Positions 7,205 through 15,277 of a stretch of 64,000 nt of DNA are shown in pieces. Numbering within the stretch: the stretch's first letter is position 1; every line of letters begins with the position of its first letter. The notes below the pieces were generated by a model. It was not told the DNA's origin, made no database searches, and saw nothing but the letters and a program-made list of their open reading frames with translations. A program made the translations under genes and the position numbers. The stretch comes from a virus: IMG/VR virus record IMGVR_UViG_3300042197_003333, positions 16,246 through 80,245 of that record, one strand, 5' to 3'.

Positions 7205-7525
7205 ATGAGAAAGCAAATTAAAATAACAGAAAGTCAATTAGATAGAATTGTTAAAAATCTTTTAAATGAAGATGCTCGTTATGTTATGTCATTTGACGAG
7301 TTTATGAGACATAAGAACAAAGACCAACAATATAAATGTGGATACGAAAATTTATGTTTTTTGGTTCACGATGGAAACTACCAAATTGATTTGGGTGAAA
7401 AATTCCATGAAAAACATAAAATTCCTAATGGTGTAGGTGGAACAATCTATCACGATGGAAATAATGTTTATTTCTGTCCTGATTTTGGTGACGATAGACC
7501 ACAAAGAACAATTCAAGTGTTTTAA
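7205..7525 (+). CDS. Small protein with capsid-targeting-like leader
   Basis: 106 residues. Residues 1-22 (MRKQIKITESQLDRIVKNLLNE) are a clear example of the recurring leader, with predicted cleavage LLNE/D. The remaining 84 residues have no family I recognise. They contain a compact C-terminal segment with regular Gly-Asp turns (YHDGNNVYFCPDFGDD). The 3' end overlaps the convergent 7522 gene by four bases. Confidence 0.8.
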   Translation: MRKQIKITESQLDRIVKNLLNEDARYVMSFDEFMRHKNKDQQYKCGYENLCFLVHDGNYQIDLGEKFHEKHKIPNGVGGTIYHDGNNVYFCPDFGDDRPQRTIQVF

Positions 7526-8187
7526 ACCTTAACATTTAAAAGGTCAAACCCATTACGTTCTTCAGTGTTCCAAACGTGATTAATGGTAACAGTATTATTA
7601 TCTAAATTAAATACAATATTACCTTGTGAGCCCTCATTTATTTCCCAACCACCGAAATGTGTTAAAGCGTTATAACATGAGTCTTTAATATCTGCCGAAG
7701 TATTTTCTGATTCACCGTTAACATCCATACTTCCTTCTATATAACCACTATCGCCACCACCAGTATAAGTGCAAATTATTTCACTAACTCCTTGTTCTAT
7801 ATAAGTTTCAAATGGAGCTAAATTTGTAATTTCATCTTCACTACTAACCTCCTCGTAACCCATAGTAGTATAAGAGCAAGAAACTCTAATTTCTTTTTCT
7901 TTTGCCAAAAATTCTATTTCTATTGTATAATAATCAACATCATTATCATGAAAATTACTCTCAAAATCATCTGAATCAACTTGTTCTAAAATTCTACGTA
8001 TAATATCATCAATACCTGGAAAAAGTTCAATTTTTCTATGTCCATCACCATGTAATCCTGAATTCCAAGTAATATCTTCATATTCGTAAGAATAATCAAT
8101 TGATGCGCTATCGGTGCCAAAACTTCTAATATAGATAAAAAATTTATTTAATAATTTTTTTTCGTTATCTGTTAATTGTAATTCCAT
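7522..8187 (-). CDS. Conserved phage protein, function unknown
   Basis: 221 residues, strongly acidic (many Asp/Glu), with a GGGDSGYIEGSMDVNG segment and a C-terminal HFGGWEINEGSQG motif. The layout resembles uncharacterised phage proteins with two similar beta-rich halves. No signal peptide or membrane segment. A TATTTATT box lies just before the start codon. It begins a leftward group but does not overlap its upstream neighbour. Confidence 0.7.
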   Translation of the reverse strand: MELQLTDNEKKLLNKFFIYIRSFGTDSASIDYSYEYEDITWNSGLHGDGHRKIELFPGIDDIIRRILEQVDSDDFESNFHDNDVDYYTIEIEFLAKEKEIRVSCSYTTMGYEEVSSEDEITNLAPFETYIEQGVSEIICTYTGGGDSGYIEGSMDVNGESENTSADIKDSCYNALTHFGGWEINEGSQGNIVFNLDNNTVTINHVWNTEERNGFDLLNVKV

Positions 8188-8198
8188 ATCAATAAATA

Positions 8199-8549
8199 TT
8201 AATCTTTTTTTATTTTTTTTGTTTTAATCATCCAAATCGGTCTTTCATTTTTTTCAATTGCTGTGAGCCACTCCTTTGCTGTTGGAACATATCCATTACA
8301 ATCTTCTCTTACATGTAATTCTCCCACGTATCTTGTGTAAACAACTTTCCCATCTGAATTTATAAAAGAAGCTCCAAACAATTTTTCAAGTTCAAATATT
8401 CCTTCGCTATGATGTCTAAAAAGTCTGTGATGTGAATAACATACCCATCCTTTTGTCTCGTCAAGCCAATTATGCATTGGAAGATAATCTTCAATTTTTC
8501 CACCCCAAGTTTTTACTGATGATTCTGCGTGTTCAATCGGATGCGCCAT
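8199..8549 (-). CDS. DUF6915-like protein
   Basis: 116 residues. The pattern MAHPIEHAESSVKTWGG, DYLPMHNWLDETK, HHRLFRHHSEGIF, RYVGELHVREDCNG and AKEWL matches, from memory, a widespread small family annotated DUF6915 in phages and bacteria. Many conserved His residues suggest a metal site. The start overlaps the stop of the upstream gene by 17 bases, so the two are probably translationally coupled. Confidence 0.8.
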   Translation of the reverse strand: MAHPIEHAESSVKTWGGKIEDYLPMHNWLDETKGWVCYSHHRLFRHHSEGIFELEKLFGASFINSDGKVVYTRYVGELHVREDCNGYVPTAKEWLTAIEKNERPIWMIKTKKIKKD

Positions 8550-8820
8550 TTTCTAATTCTTTTATTGAGCTTATTATTTGAATTTCTTTTCCAAATGAAA
8601 ATAATCTAAATGAATCCATAATCAATTGTTCAAGGGCAAATGGAAATAATTCAAGTGATGAATTAACATCTTTAACATATAAACTAACTGAACAATAATA
8701 AAATTTGCCGTTTGTTGAATAGTTAAATTCTTCAACAATAACTTTTGCGTCTTTACCAAAAAATTCAGTTAATTCACGTTTATGTACTTTGTTTATGGTT
8801 GTTTGTAAGTGTTTCTTCAA
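8533..8820 (-). CDS. Small unknown protein
   Basis: 95 residues, mixed alpha/beta by composition (KVIVEEF, FYYCSVSLYVKD). Overlaps its upstream neighbour by 41 bases and its downstream neighbour by 17, typical of a compact operon. Confidence 0.65.
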   Translation of the reverse strand: MKKHLQTTINKVHKRELTEFFGKDAKVIVEEFNYSTNGKFYYCSVSLYVKDVNSSLELFPFALEQLIMDSFRLFSFGKEIQIISSIKELENGASD

Positions 8821-9175
8821 TTTTCAAATTCATTTCAAATAAATTAATTCTTTTGTATATGATAATTTTTATATAATGTTTAATTTCTTTTTTTAACTTA
8901 TCAAAACTTATATTTTTTGATTGTTTAAAAATCGGTGAACTTAAATATATAGAACTAATTATGTTGTCAGGTCTAATTATTAACATATCTTCCAAAACTC
9001 CTGTTAACAAAAACTCGTCATCAAATTTGTCTTTATCACATACCACAAGTAATTTTACGTTAATTCTTTCATTATTCATGTGTTCAATATTCACAACTTC
9101 AATTCTTTTAAATAAAATATATGATGGTACAAGATATTTATTTAAATAAAACTCAAGCAAAATTTTCCGATTCAT
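8780..9175 (-). CDS. Small unknown protein
   Basis: 131 residues from MNRKILLEFYLNK. An alternative start 26 codons upstream would run through the divergent gene at 9181, so the internal ATG is chosen. The protein is Lys/Ile-rich and predicted to be alpha/beta. The size and motif-poor character match its downstream neighbour, which may be a distant paralogue (both have VxVxxLxxF-like strands). No function inferred. Confidence 0.6.
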   Translation of the reverse strand: MNRKILLEFYLNKYLVPSYILFKRIEVVNIEHMNNERINVKLLVVCDKDKFDDEFLLTGVLEDMLIIRPDNIISSIYLSSPIFKQSKNISFDKLKKEIKHYIKIIIYKRINLFEMNLKIEETLTNNHKQST

Positions 9176-9180
9176 TCCAC

Positions 9181-9480
9181 ATGAACTATAATGAAGAATT
9201 TTTAAAATATCAAAAAATTTATGAAAGAACTTTAAAAAAAAAATATAGTTCAATAAAAAAAGTTGAGTTAAGTGATTTAGATACTTTTATTTCTATTTTG
9301 GAAAAAGGTTATAATTTTCCTTTAGAAAGAATGGATGCGGATATTACTTGGAATGTTAGAGAGGCCATTCAAAAAGGAGAGTCTTTTGAAAAACTAGGAG
9401 AAACAGGAGAAAATATTTTTAAAATTATGTTTGGATTATCTGGCGTATTTCCTTGGGTTAATTTAATAACAATAGATTAA
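9181..9480 (+). CDS. Small unknown protein
   Basis: 99 residues from MNYNEEFLKYQ. The upstream ATGs at 9121 and 9124 lie inside the divergent gene. Helical N-terminal half, then a short C-terminal segment ending FGLSGVFPWVNLITID. It heads a tight rightward group of four genes. TATTTATT occurs 40 bases upstream, inside the divergent gene. Confidence 0.65.
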   Translation: MNYNEEFLKYQKIYERTLKKKYSSIKKVELSDLDTFISILEKGYNFPLERMDADITWNVREAIQKGESFEKLGETGENIFKIMFGLSGVFPWVNLITID

Positions 9481-9482
9481 AC

Positions 9483-9809
9483 ATGAAAATTAATTTAAAA
9501 AATAATAGCAACATAAGTTCAGAAAAATATTCCGCAATTTCTGACTTTTTAAAATTTAGTCAATCAAGGTCAAGACTAAAAAGACCTATTGATATTGTTT
9601 TAGTTGATAATTCAAAAATTTTAAATTTAGAAAACAGATATTTTATTATGACAAAAGATATTCCATTTTCGGATGTGATTAATATTCTTTCTGAAGTTTG
9701 GATTACAGAATTTTCGTCACAAAATAAAATACCATGTACTGGAAGAGAATCAACACTTTTAAGTCAATATTTTTTTAAAAATAATCCACAATACCAAAAT
9801 TTATTATGA
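9483..9809 (+). CDS. Small unknown protein
   Basis: 108 residues; starts two bases after the previous stop and overlaps the next gene by four bases (ATGA). It contains RPIDIVLVDNSKIL and a short C-terminal region with RESTLLSQYFF. No recognised family. Confidence 0.65.
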   Translation: MKINLKNNSNISSEKYSAISDFLKFSQSRSRLKRPIDIVLVDNSKILNLENRYFIMTKDIPFSDVINILSEVWITEFSSQNKIPCTGRESTLLSQYFFKNNPQYQNLL

Positions 9810-9994
9810 ACAGAGAATACTCAAAAATTACAAATTGCATTGAAAGCTCAAAAACTGAAAAACAATTTGAATCTTGTGACAGATTAATTGACATTTTTGA
9901 AAAAAGATTTTACAAACCAACTGACACTGATACTGAATTTATGCTTTCAAATCTTAAAGTAAGATTGTATAAGAAAAAACTTTTAGTTAATTAA
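9806..9994 (+). CDS. Small helical protein
   Basis: 62 residues, mostly helical and Lys-rich, with two Cys (TNCIES, ESCDRL). Coupled to the preceding gene by an ATGA overlap. Function unknown. Confidence 0.6.
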   Translation: MNREYSKITNCIESSKTEKQFESCDRLIDIFEKRFYKPTDTDTEFMLSNLKVRLYKKKLLVN

Positions 9995-10005
9995 TATTTA
10001 TTTGT

Positions 10006-10632
10006 ATGGGTTCAGATTTAGAAGAAATATCGGATAGAGTTATACATAAATTGTTTTATCCATTATTACGGGAATATAGTTATAGTAGTAGGTTTGTTGA
10101 AATGTTGTTAAACGAAAGAAACGAAAAAACTAGAGATGAAGTTAGTTCAATTTTAAAATTTGCTGGTTTATCAAGAGAATTGATTGATATTGATTATATC
10201 GCACAAATTGCTGAAGATAATTGGGACGCTCTAACATCCCCTAATAAATTATCCGCTCCATTAGAAAGACCAAAATTGAAATCGTTTAATGTTAGTTTTC
10301 GTGTGTCAATGACAAAATACGGAGTTGAATATTGGAGACTAAAAACTGAATCATACTCTGAAAGAAATTGTTATAAGATTTCTGAAATTGAAGAAAGGGA
10401 TGGGGTTTTAAATTATTGGGACGGGGAAATGTACGATGAAGATACACACGACTCAGAAAGTCATAATACGGAAATATTTAGTGTTGATGAAATACTTGCG
10501 GAGTCATCAAGAAAAAAACCCCTAATTGAAGGGGTTTCTAATACTATTAAATCAAAAAGTTTAGACGAGTTATTTGAAATGAGGTCACTAATTGAAGAAC
10601 AAATTAAATTAAAGATTAATTCTTCTTTCTAA
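10006..10632 (+). CDS. Unknown protein with a terminator-like hairpin inside its 3' end
   Basis: 208 residues, acidic, N-terminal half helical. Codons for KKPLIEGVSN contain the perfect hairpin AAACCCCT / AGGGGTTT. The frame continues for 34 more residues into a helical tail and overlaps the convergent 10616 gene. The C-terminal extension may therefore have been added by read-through across an older terminator. A TATTTATT box lies just before the start. Confidence 0.65.
   Translation: MGSDLEEISDRVIHKLFYPLLREYSYSSRFVEMLLNERNEKTRDEVSSILKFAGLSRELIDIDYIAQIAEDNWDALTSPNKLSAPLERPKLKSFNVSFRVSMTKYGVEYWRLKTESYSERNCYKISEIEERDGVLNYWDGEMYDEDTHDSESHNTEIFSVDEILAESSRKKPLIEGVSNTIKSKSLDELFEMRSLIEEQIKLKINSSF
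10511..10540 (+). other. Terminator-like hairpin within coding sequence
   Basis: A-run, AAACCCCT, 6-base loop AATTGA, AGGGGTTT, lying inside the 10006 gene about 95 bases before its stop. The right arm is followed by TTTCTAAT rather than a long T-run, so termination may be partial. Confidence 0.6.
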
Positions 10633-11140
10633 TTCTTGGTAATAATACCAAAATCCCTTCCCCAACTATTACTCCTATCGCCGCTGGTATAATTGCTCCA
10701 GTTACAATTCCTGTCGTTACACCCGCAATTAATATGCCTTCACCAACCGCAACTCTTCTCCAAATTCTTTTATTTTCATTTTCAACTCTTAAGCTGTCTC
10801 TTGCATCTTTTTTCATTTGAGCTTCATCATCAGCCCTTTTTTTCTGTTTTTCAGCGTATACATATAAAGAATCAAATTGTTCTACACATAGAAAAAATGC
10901 TCTTCTTGATAAAATAAGAGCGTCCGTACAATAAGACGCATATGAATACATACTATCTAGGTTTTCTAGGTATATCTCCTTGAACTCCAAGCCCTCTAAT
11001 ATTTTTTCCTCCTGTTTTCTGTTCAAGAATATTCCAGTATCCTTTTGGTATACTATCCTTTTTGGAGTTAGATTTACTTGCCCATACACTATCACGTTGA
11101 GCATCAGTATACTTAGGAATAATAATAATTTTCGCATCAC
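10616..11140 (-). CDS. Exported protein with C-terminal membrane segment, probable lysis accessory
   Basis: 174 residues. A signal peptide (MRKLLLFLSILMLNVIVYG, then Q) is followed by a long charged coiled-coil stretch (about 85-125). A Gly-rich hydrophobic C-terminal segment (IAGVTTGIVTGAIIPAAIGV) precedes a basic tail. Its start lies inside the preceding membrane/coiled-coil gene, overlapping by 188 bases in another frame, as spanin gene pairs often do. It may be the outer or a unimolecular-type spanin; this rests on topology and position only. Confidence 0.6.
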   Translation of the reverse strand: MMRKLLLFLSILMLNVIVYGQVNLTPKRIVYQKDTGIFLNRKQEEKILEGLEFKEIYLENLDSMYSYASYCTDALILSRRAFFLCVEQFDSLYVYAEKQKKRADDEAQMKKDARDSLRVENENKRIWRRVAVGEGILIAGVTTGIVTGAIIPAAIGVIVGEGILVLLPRIRKKN

Positions 11141-11384
11141 TTTTTTGATTATTTTGATTTATGTTGTTTATTAATTCACTTTGTTTTGAGTCATATTTTG
11201 TTTGCCATTCAATGGTTTGTTGAACAAGCAAATCAACTGAATCCCTTAAATTTTTTAGTTTAGGGTCTTCTACGTAAATTTTTGGTTTTTCTAATTCAGT
11301 TATTTTCTTATGTTGAAAAAAACACAAAATTGCCAAACCTAAAATTACAAATATGTACCAAAATTTTGCAAAAAAATTAACCAT
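10953..11384 (-). CDS. Spanin-like inner-membrane coiled-coil protein
   Basis: 143 residues from MVNFFAKFWYIF, chosen because it overlaps the holin-like gene by only 8 bases. One N-terminal transmembrane helix (about 8-23) is followed by KKITELEKPKI and a periplasmic helical region, the layout of Rz-type i-spanins. Its 3' third is shared with the 10616 gene in another frame. The neighbouring holin-like gene supports a lysis role. Confidence 0.6.
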   Translation of the reverse strand: MVNFFAKFWYIFVILGLAILCFFQHKKITELEKPKIYVEDPKLKNLRDSVDLLVQQTIEWQTKYDSKQSELINNINQNNQKSDAKIIIIPKYTDAQRDSVWASKSNSKKDSIPKGYWNILEQKTGGKNIRGLGVQGDIPRKPR

Positions 11385-11646
11385 TTTGAGGTGTTTCTGT
11401 ATTTGGTTCCCCTTTACCAGGTTTTTTAAATATCGCCTCAATTACAGTTAGTCCAAGACCACCACCTGATATTAAAGATAGTGCGTCAAACATATATTCC
11501 GGTAATTCAAATTCTGTGAATGCCGCAATATAACAAAATGCAATTAAGTTTAACATTGTAAACATGCTTACTACTCTTTTAGAAGATACGTTTCCTTCGG
11601 ATGACAACATACTTTTAAACCATCCTGATTTTTTTTGTTTTTCCAT
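11377..11646 (-). CDS. Holin-like two-helix membrane protein
   Basis: 89 residues. A charged N-terminus (WFKSMLSSEGNVSSKRV) precedes two hydrophobic segments (about 28-46 and 55-70, the latter Gly-rich), then a polar tail with KKPGKGEP. Similar SSKR-containing two-helix proteins occur in Bacteroidota phages and are usually called holins. First gene of a tightly packed leftward lysis group. Confidence 0.65.
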   Translation of the reverse strand: MEKQKKSGWFKSMLSSEGNVSSKRVVSMFTMLNLIAFCYIAAFTEFELPEYMFDALSLISGGGLGLTVIEAIFKKPGKGEPNTETPQNG

Positions 11647-11651
11647 AATTT

Positions 11652-11789
11652 TTACCTCCCTTGACCTTTATAAGGTTTTTTATAATTTTTTGAACGTTTA
11701 TTTGATGTAAATTTTTTTGTAGCCTTACCTGTTTTTTTTGTTCCAAAGGTAAGTTTTTGTGAGCCTCCAGATACAGATTTTCCTGCCAT
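11652..11789 (-). CDS. Very small basic protein
   Basis: 45 residues, from MAGKSVSGGSQKLTFG to KKPYKGQGR, strongly positive with many Lys, Gly and Ser. The frame is intact, begins 17 bases after a TATTTATA box and stops 5 bases before the holin-like gene. It could be a nucleic-acid or capsid-interior protein. The composition is also compatible with a short capsid-packaged peptide. No family recognised. Confidence 0.65.
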   Translation of the reverse strand: MAGKSVSGGSQKLTFGTKKTGKATKKFTSNKRSKNYKKPYKGQGR

Positions 11790-11806
11790 AATTTTTTTGT
11801 TTTACT

Positions 11807-11828
11807 TATAAATATCCAAGTATTTATA
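11807..11828. promoter_or_regulatory. Divergent pair of TATTTATA boxes
   Basis: TATAAATA at 11807-11814 (minus-strand box for the small basic gene and lysis genes) and TATTTATA at 11821-11828 (plus-strand box for the 11883 operon) are separated by six bases. Confidence 0.6.
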
Positions 11829-11882
11829 ATTTGAGGTTAAGCTCATTTGCGAGCATAAAAATTAAATCCAACTAAATGGATA

Positions 11883-12089
11883 ATGGGAATTTGGAAAAAA
11901 ACATTGAACGGAAACATTGCTACAATATTCCTTGTCGCGGCAACTTTTTTCAATCCTCTTGGATTCGACGTATTGTTCAAAATGACAATGGACTTGACGG
12001 GTTCTTATTGGGTGTCTACTTCAATTTTTTATTGCGTTTCAGTATTCTTTTTTGGGTTGTATTTTTTATTCAAAAAATTATCTAAATGA
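11883..12089 (+). CDS. Small two-helix membrane protein
   Basis: 68 residues. MGIWKKTLNGNIATIFLVAATFF begins a first membrane helix; a second spans about 42-62 (STSIFYCVSVFFFGLYFLF), ending with KKLSK. The overlapping +1 frame is judged a shadow because this one has the hydrophobic pattern and an ATGA overlap with the next gene. Could be a second holin or an antiholin; unproven. Confidence 0.6.
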   Translation: MGIWKKTLNGNIATIFLVAATFFNPLGFDVLFKMTMDLTGSYWVSTSIFYCVSVFFFGLYFLFKKLSK

Positions 12090-12715
12090 AAAATATTAAT
12101 TTATTAGTAAAAAAAATTCTAAAGGAAGCATCATCTTCCAAAAACACTATGGTATTAACTGAAAATGTTGAAGTTACAAAAAATTTACAATACCACCTTG
12201 ATAATAAAATTCCGTTATTTAATAATATTTTTAGAAGTCATTCTGAAGCCTTTTTTGATTTAATTAACGAGGTTAGGTTTCTATATGAAAATAGAATGAT
12301 TGAACTATCTAATCAAGATGCGGAAATAGTTGAAAGTGATTTAGGAAAAAAAGTAACTTTAACAAATGGAAAAGAAGTTTATTTGGATATTCCTGTGATT
12401 GAAGAAGAATTGTCGGAAGCGGAATATAAAGGTAGAAAAGTTCAGGTTGGAAGACCTATGAGAAATACAGGTGGTGGAAAAAAATATGTTGTATATGTTA
12501 AAAATCCGTCAACAGGTAAAATTAAAAAAATATCATTTGGTGATGTTCATGGAGGATTAACTGCAAAAGTTTCAAACCCTAAAGCAAGAAAAGCATTTGC
12601 TTCACGTCACCAATGTGCAAAAAAGAAAGACAGAATGACTGCGGGGTACTGGGCTTGCAGAATTAATCGCTATGGTCATTTATGGGGAGGGAAGACCTAC
12701 GGAGGTTATTGGTGA
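12086..12715 (+). CDS. Capsid-targeted protein with a C-terminal Cys/Arg-rich phage domain
   Basis: 209 residues. Short leader MKNINLLVKKILKE (cleavage ILKE/A), an acidic middle, then a basic domain from about 136: YVKNPSTGKIKKISFGD, NPKARKAFASRHQC and RMTAGYWACRINRYGHLWG. That last pattern is one I recognise in many T4-like and Bacteroidota phage proteins (DUF5872-like), often on proteins with similar leaders. Its Cys, Arg and aromatic content suggests nucleic-acid binding. Probable head-interior protein. Confidence 0.8.
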   Translation: MKNINLLVKKILKEASSSKNTMVLTENVEVTKNLQYHLDNKIPLFNNIFRSHSEAFFDLINEVRFLYENRMIELSNQDAEIVESDLGKKVTLTNGKEVYLDIPVIEEELSEAEYKGRKVQVGRPMRNTGGGKKYVVYVKNPSTGKIKKISFGDVHGGLTAKVSNPKARKAFASRHQCAKKKDRMTAGYWACRINRYGHLWGGKTYGGYW

Positions 12716-12716
12716 T

Positions 12717-12992
12717 ATGGAACTACCTTTTCAACAAAAAAATATATCGGACAATATTAAAATCAGAACTTTTAGTCCTGAAACGGACCCTGGTGAATTT
12801 ACTTGGCACAGAGACAGAGAAGACAGGGTTGTAGAATTAGTTGAAGGGAATAATTGGTATTTTCAATTAGATAATGAATTACCAATAAAATTAGTTAAAG
12901 AAACTAAAATATTTATACCAAAAGGTGTTTACCATAGAGTAATAAAAGGAGACGGAGAACTAAAAGTAAAAATTGAATTTGTAAATGTATAA
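12717..12992 (+). CDS. Cupin-fold phage protein
   Basis: 91 residues from MELPFQQKN, the first start after the upstream stop. The cupin pattern is visible: FTWHRDREDRVVELVEGNNW, FQLDNELP, then IFIPKGVYHRVIKG. His residues in the first and second motifs could bind a metal. Similar small cupins occur in cyanophages and other T4-like phages with no known activity. It overlaps the next gene by 8 bases. Confidence 0.8.
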   Translation: MELPFQQKNISDNIKIRTFSPETDPGEFTWHRDREDRVVELVEGNNWYFQLDNELPIKLVKETKIFIPKGVYHRVIKGDGELKVKIEFVNV

Positions 12993-14016
12993 CGAAAGTC
13001 AATTAAAAGTTGCCAATTTAATAATTAAGAACAAAGTTTTTAGTTATGATAAAAAGATTGGAATGCTCTCGGGATTTAAATTTTATTTTACTGCAAAAGT
13101 TACAGGACAAAGAGTTATGTATCATGCAGGGGAACCATACCATACAATACAATTAGATGTAGAAGTTGTTAAAGTTTCAGGTCCATTAGCATTTAGAATT
13201 TTTGACTCTAGAAAAGGGATAAATTTTAATAGAATTGAAATGATTGAAGATAGGAGTCACCAAGCTGGATTTGATTATCTTATGAGAGATATGGCTCGGG
13301 TATTAGAAGATTTTTTTAAAGTTTTGGACTCTAATGTAACCACTCAAGTGGAGAATTTAAAAATCTCAGAAAATCTTGAGACTGAAGACCCATTAAATTT
13401 TGGTCAAATTTCTGAGGCGAAAGTTAGCCGAAATATGACAAGAACAATTGTTAGAGATATTGTTGACGTATTAAAACTAAAACAAGAATCAGAATTTCAT
13501 TTACCTGGAGCGTTAAGAAATGAAGATAGATATTCTTTTATTGGTTTTTCCGATTTTAATGTAATTGTTGATGTTAATTTCCAAGATGAAAATAAATTTG
13601 GAACTGACTACAGAATTGAAGCTGGATTTCAAACAACCGAAAATACTTTGCAATTTATTTTTGAAATAAATCCTGAAAGATTGGAGAAAAATTTGTATTC
13701 TATTATTGGTGAACTAAATGATTATGTTGCCCACGAATTGCAGCATTTAAGACAACAAGATGAAGGAAGAATATCAAAAGAAGATTTTATTGGTTCAAAT
13801 TTTGAATACTTTATGCAACCAGATGAAATTGAAGCTCAATATTATGGATTAAAACGAAAGGCGAAACTTATGAAATTACCCTTAAAAGATGTTATTGATG
13901 ATTATTTTGCATTCAAACAAGATTTGTTTGAATTGACTAATAATGAAATTAATCAAATTAAGAAAGCGGTTCTGTCTTTTCGTCCTGACTCTTTATCCTT
14001 GAAAAAAACTGCTTAA
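12985..14016 (+). CDS. Putative zinc metalloprotease (HELQH)
   Basis: 343 residues. The likely zinc site is VAHELQHLRQQDE (about 250-262, HExxH type), followed by a conserved region with DEIEAQYYGLKRKA that may supply the third ligand. The N-terminal 120 residues form a separate beta-rich domain. Linker residues 124-145 contain LKISENLE and GQISEA, two Ile-Ser-Glu sites resembling the prohead-protease consensus, so the protease domain might be released by cleavage. The 3' end overlaps the convergent gene by 59 bases. Confidence 0.75.
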   Translation: MYNESQLKVANLIIKNKVFSYDKKIGMLSGFKFYFTAKVTGQRVMYHAGEPYHTIQLDVEVVKVSGPLAFRIFDSRKGINFNRIEMIEDRSHQAGFDYLMRDMARVLEDFFKVLDSNVTTQVENLKISENLETEDPLNFGQISEAKVSRNMTRTIVRDIVDVLKLKQESEFHLPGALRNEDRYSFIGFSDFNVIVDVNFQDENKFGTDYRIEAGFQTTENTLQFIFEINPERLEKNLYSIIGELNDYVAHELQHLRQQDEGRISKEDFIGSNFEYFMQPDEIEAQYYGLKRKAKLMKLPLKDVIDDYFAFKQDLFELTNNEINQIKKAVLSFRPDSLSLKKTA

Positions 14017-14608
14017 GAAAGTTTCTTAAACTAACGGCACTTAACGAAGTTATTCCCGACAATACAATTCTTTCCGCAATTTCCTCAATATTATCAGGTG
14101 TTATTATTCCTGATGTTGCATAACCATTTAAAATACTTAATATTGGTATCATAAATGTAAAACTTGAAATTAATAAAATACTTGTGGTAGTAACTCCAAT
14201 TGACTCCAAAAAATTAACAAGAGCCGACTTTAATTCTTTTCCTTTTTCTAACGCAGATTCAAATGCGGATATTAATCCTTTTTCTTTAATTTTTGCAATA
14301 AATTCTGTTATTAATTTTTCATTATTATAAAACAGCATTGAACAAACGCCAACGGAAATAAAATTAATATCACTTTGAGTAAGTTCAGGAAATTTATCAT
14401 TAACAAATGAATTTAATGGTCCCATAAAACCGGCAATTGTTGAACTCCATGTTAATAAAAACTTTAAATCAAATTTTAAAACTTTTTGAGTATCAACAAG
14501 ATTTTGTTTTGCCGTCTTAATTAGATTTGACAAAATTTTTGATAAATCACCCATAAGTGATTCTGTTATAAGTTTTTTTTGTATTTCTTCGGAGATTGTA
14601 ATTTCCAT
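13958..14608 (-). CDS. Membrane protein with short capsid-leader-like N-terminus
   Basis: 216 residues from MEITISEEIQKKLITE, chosen because the preceding 23 codons are non-typical and a TATTTATT box lies just upstream. The leader fits the hydrophobic-x-Glu pattern (LITE/S, residue 16). Two or three hydrophobic segments follow (near 48-65, 150-172 and around SGITSLSAVSL). A membrane protein inside a head would be odd; it may instead be ejected and inserted in the host membrane. Confidence 0.65.
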   Translation of the reverse strand: MEITISEEIQKKLITESLMGDLSKILSNLIKTAKQNLVDTQKVLKFDLKFLLTWSSTIAGFMGPLNSFVNDKFPELTQSDINFISVGVCSMLFYNNEKLITEFIAKIKEKGLISAFESALEKGKELKSALVNFLESIGVTTTSILLISSFTFMIPILSILNGYATSGIITPDNIEEIAERIVLSGITSLSAVSLRNFLKQFFSRIKSQDEKTEPLS

Positions 14609-14681
14609 AATATTTAATAAATATATTAATGATTTAATTAACCCAAAATTAAAAAAAGGAGATAGAGTAGTTTGCATTTTT

Positions 14682-15275
14682 ATGCCAGGGGAAACATCAG
14701 TTATGCCTGGAGACAGAGGAACTGTAACTTCTATTGGAAACGGACCCGGATTTACTCAATATATGATGAAATGGGATAATGATTCAACACTTGCTCTTAT
14801 TGAAGATGAATCAGGACCAACTCAAGACAAGTGGATGTATGAGTCGGACTATGAAATGCGTTTTAAAAAAAGAAAATCTAATTTGAAAGAATCAGATAAT
14901 AAGTCACCACAACAAAAAAACATGGAACATTTAATGAATAATATAAATGTTTTTAGGTTATTTGACAGAAAATTTTTATTTGAATATTTGGAGAAAGTTA
15001 GAGAGTCTGGAATTGTAAATATGTTTGGAGCGGCTCCATTTCTTTATATGGGAAGTGATAGAATTGAGAGCGAACACAAGTATAACGAAAATAAGGATGA
15101 GGACGCATTTGAACAAGTTGTTGAAATGGCAGACGAAGCAAAAGATAAAATGATTCAAGGTGCAATGAAGGTCCTTGAAAAAGAGGGAAAAGAACTTGAT
15201 ATTAACAGACTTTCAAGACTAGTACAAACATATTCAAAAAAAGTTTTGGATATGTTTATTACAACATATCATTAA
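14682..15275 (+). CDS. Conserved phage protein with GDRGTV beta domain; start uncertain
   Basis: 197 residues from the ATG at 14682. The same frame is open upstream and reads NDLINPKLKKGDRVVCIF, which looks like the natural start of this small SH3-like beta domain (GDRVVCIFMPGETSVMPGDRGTVTSI). No ATG, GTG or TTG lies there. An ATT at 14625 is the plausible true start. The C-terminal part is helical and acidic. Overlaps nothing; the capsid-leader gene follows two bases later. Confidence 0.75.
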   Translation: MPGETSVMPGDRGTVTSIGNGPGFTQYMMKWDNDSTLALIEDESGPTQDKWMYESDYEMRFKKRKSNLKESDNKSPQQKNMEHLMNNINVFRLFDRKFLFEYLEKVRESGIVNMFGAAPFLYMGSDRIESEHKYNENKDEDAFEQVVEMADEAKDKMIQGAMKVLEKEGKELDINRLSRLVQTYSKKVLDMFITTYH

Positions 15276-15277
15276 AT

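Noticed and set aside
9124-9183. Longer start for the 9181 gene at the ATGs 9121/9124
   Set aside because: It would overlap the divergent gene's coding region and add residues without character.
11876-12085. Overlapping forward frame beside the 11883 membrane gene
   Set aside because: It lacks a consistent hydrophobic pattern. The chosen frame has two clear membrane helices and an ATGA coupling to the next gene.
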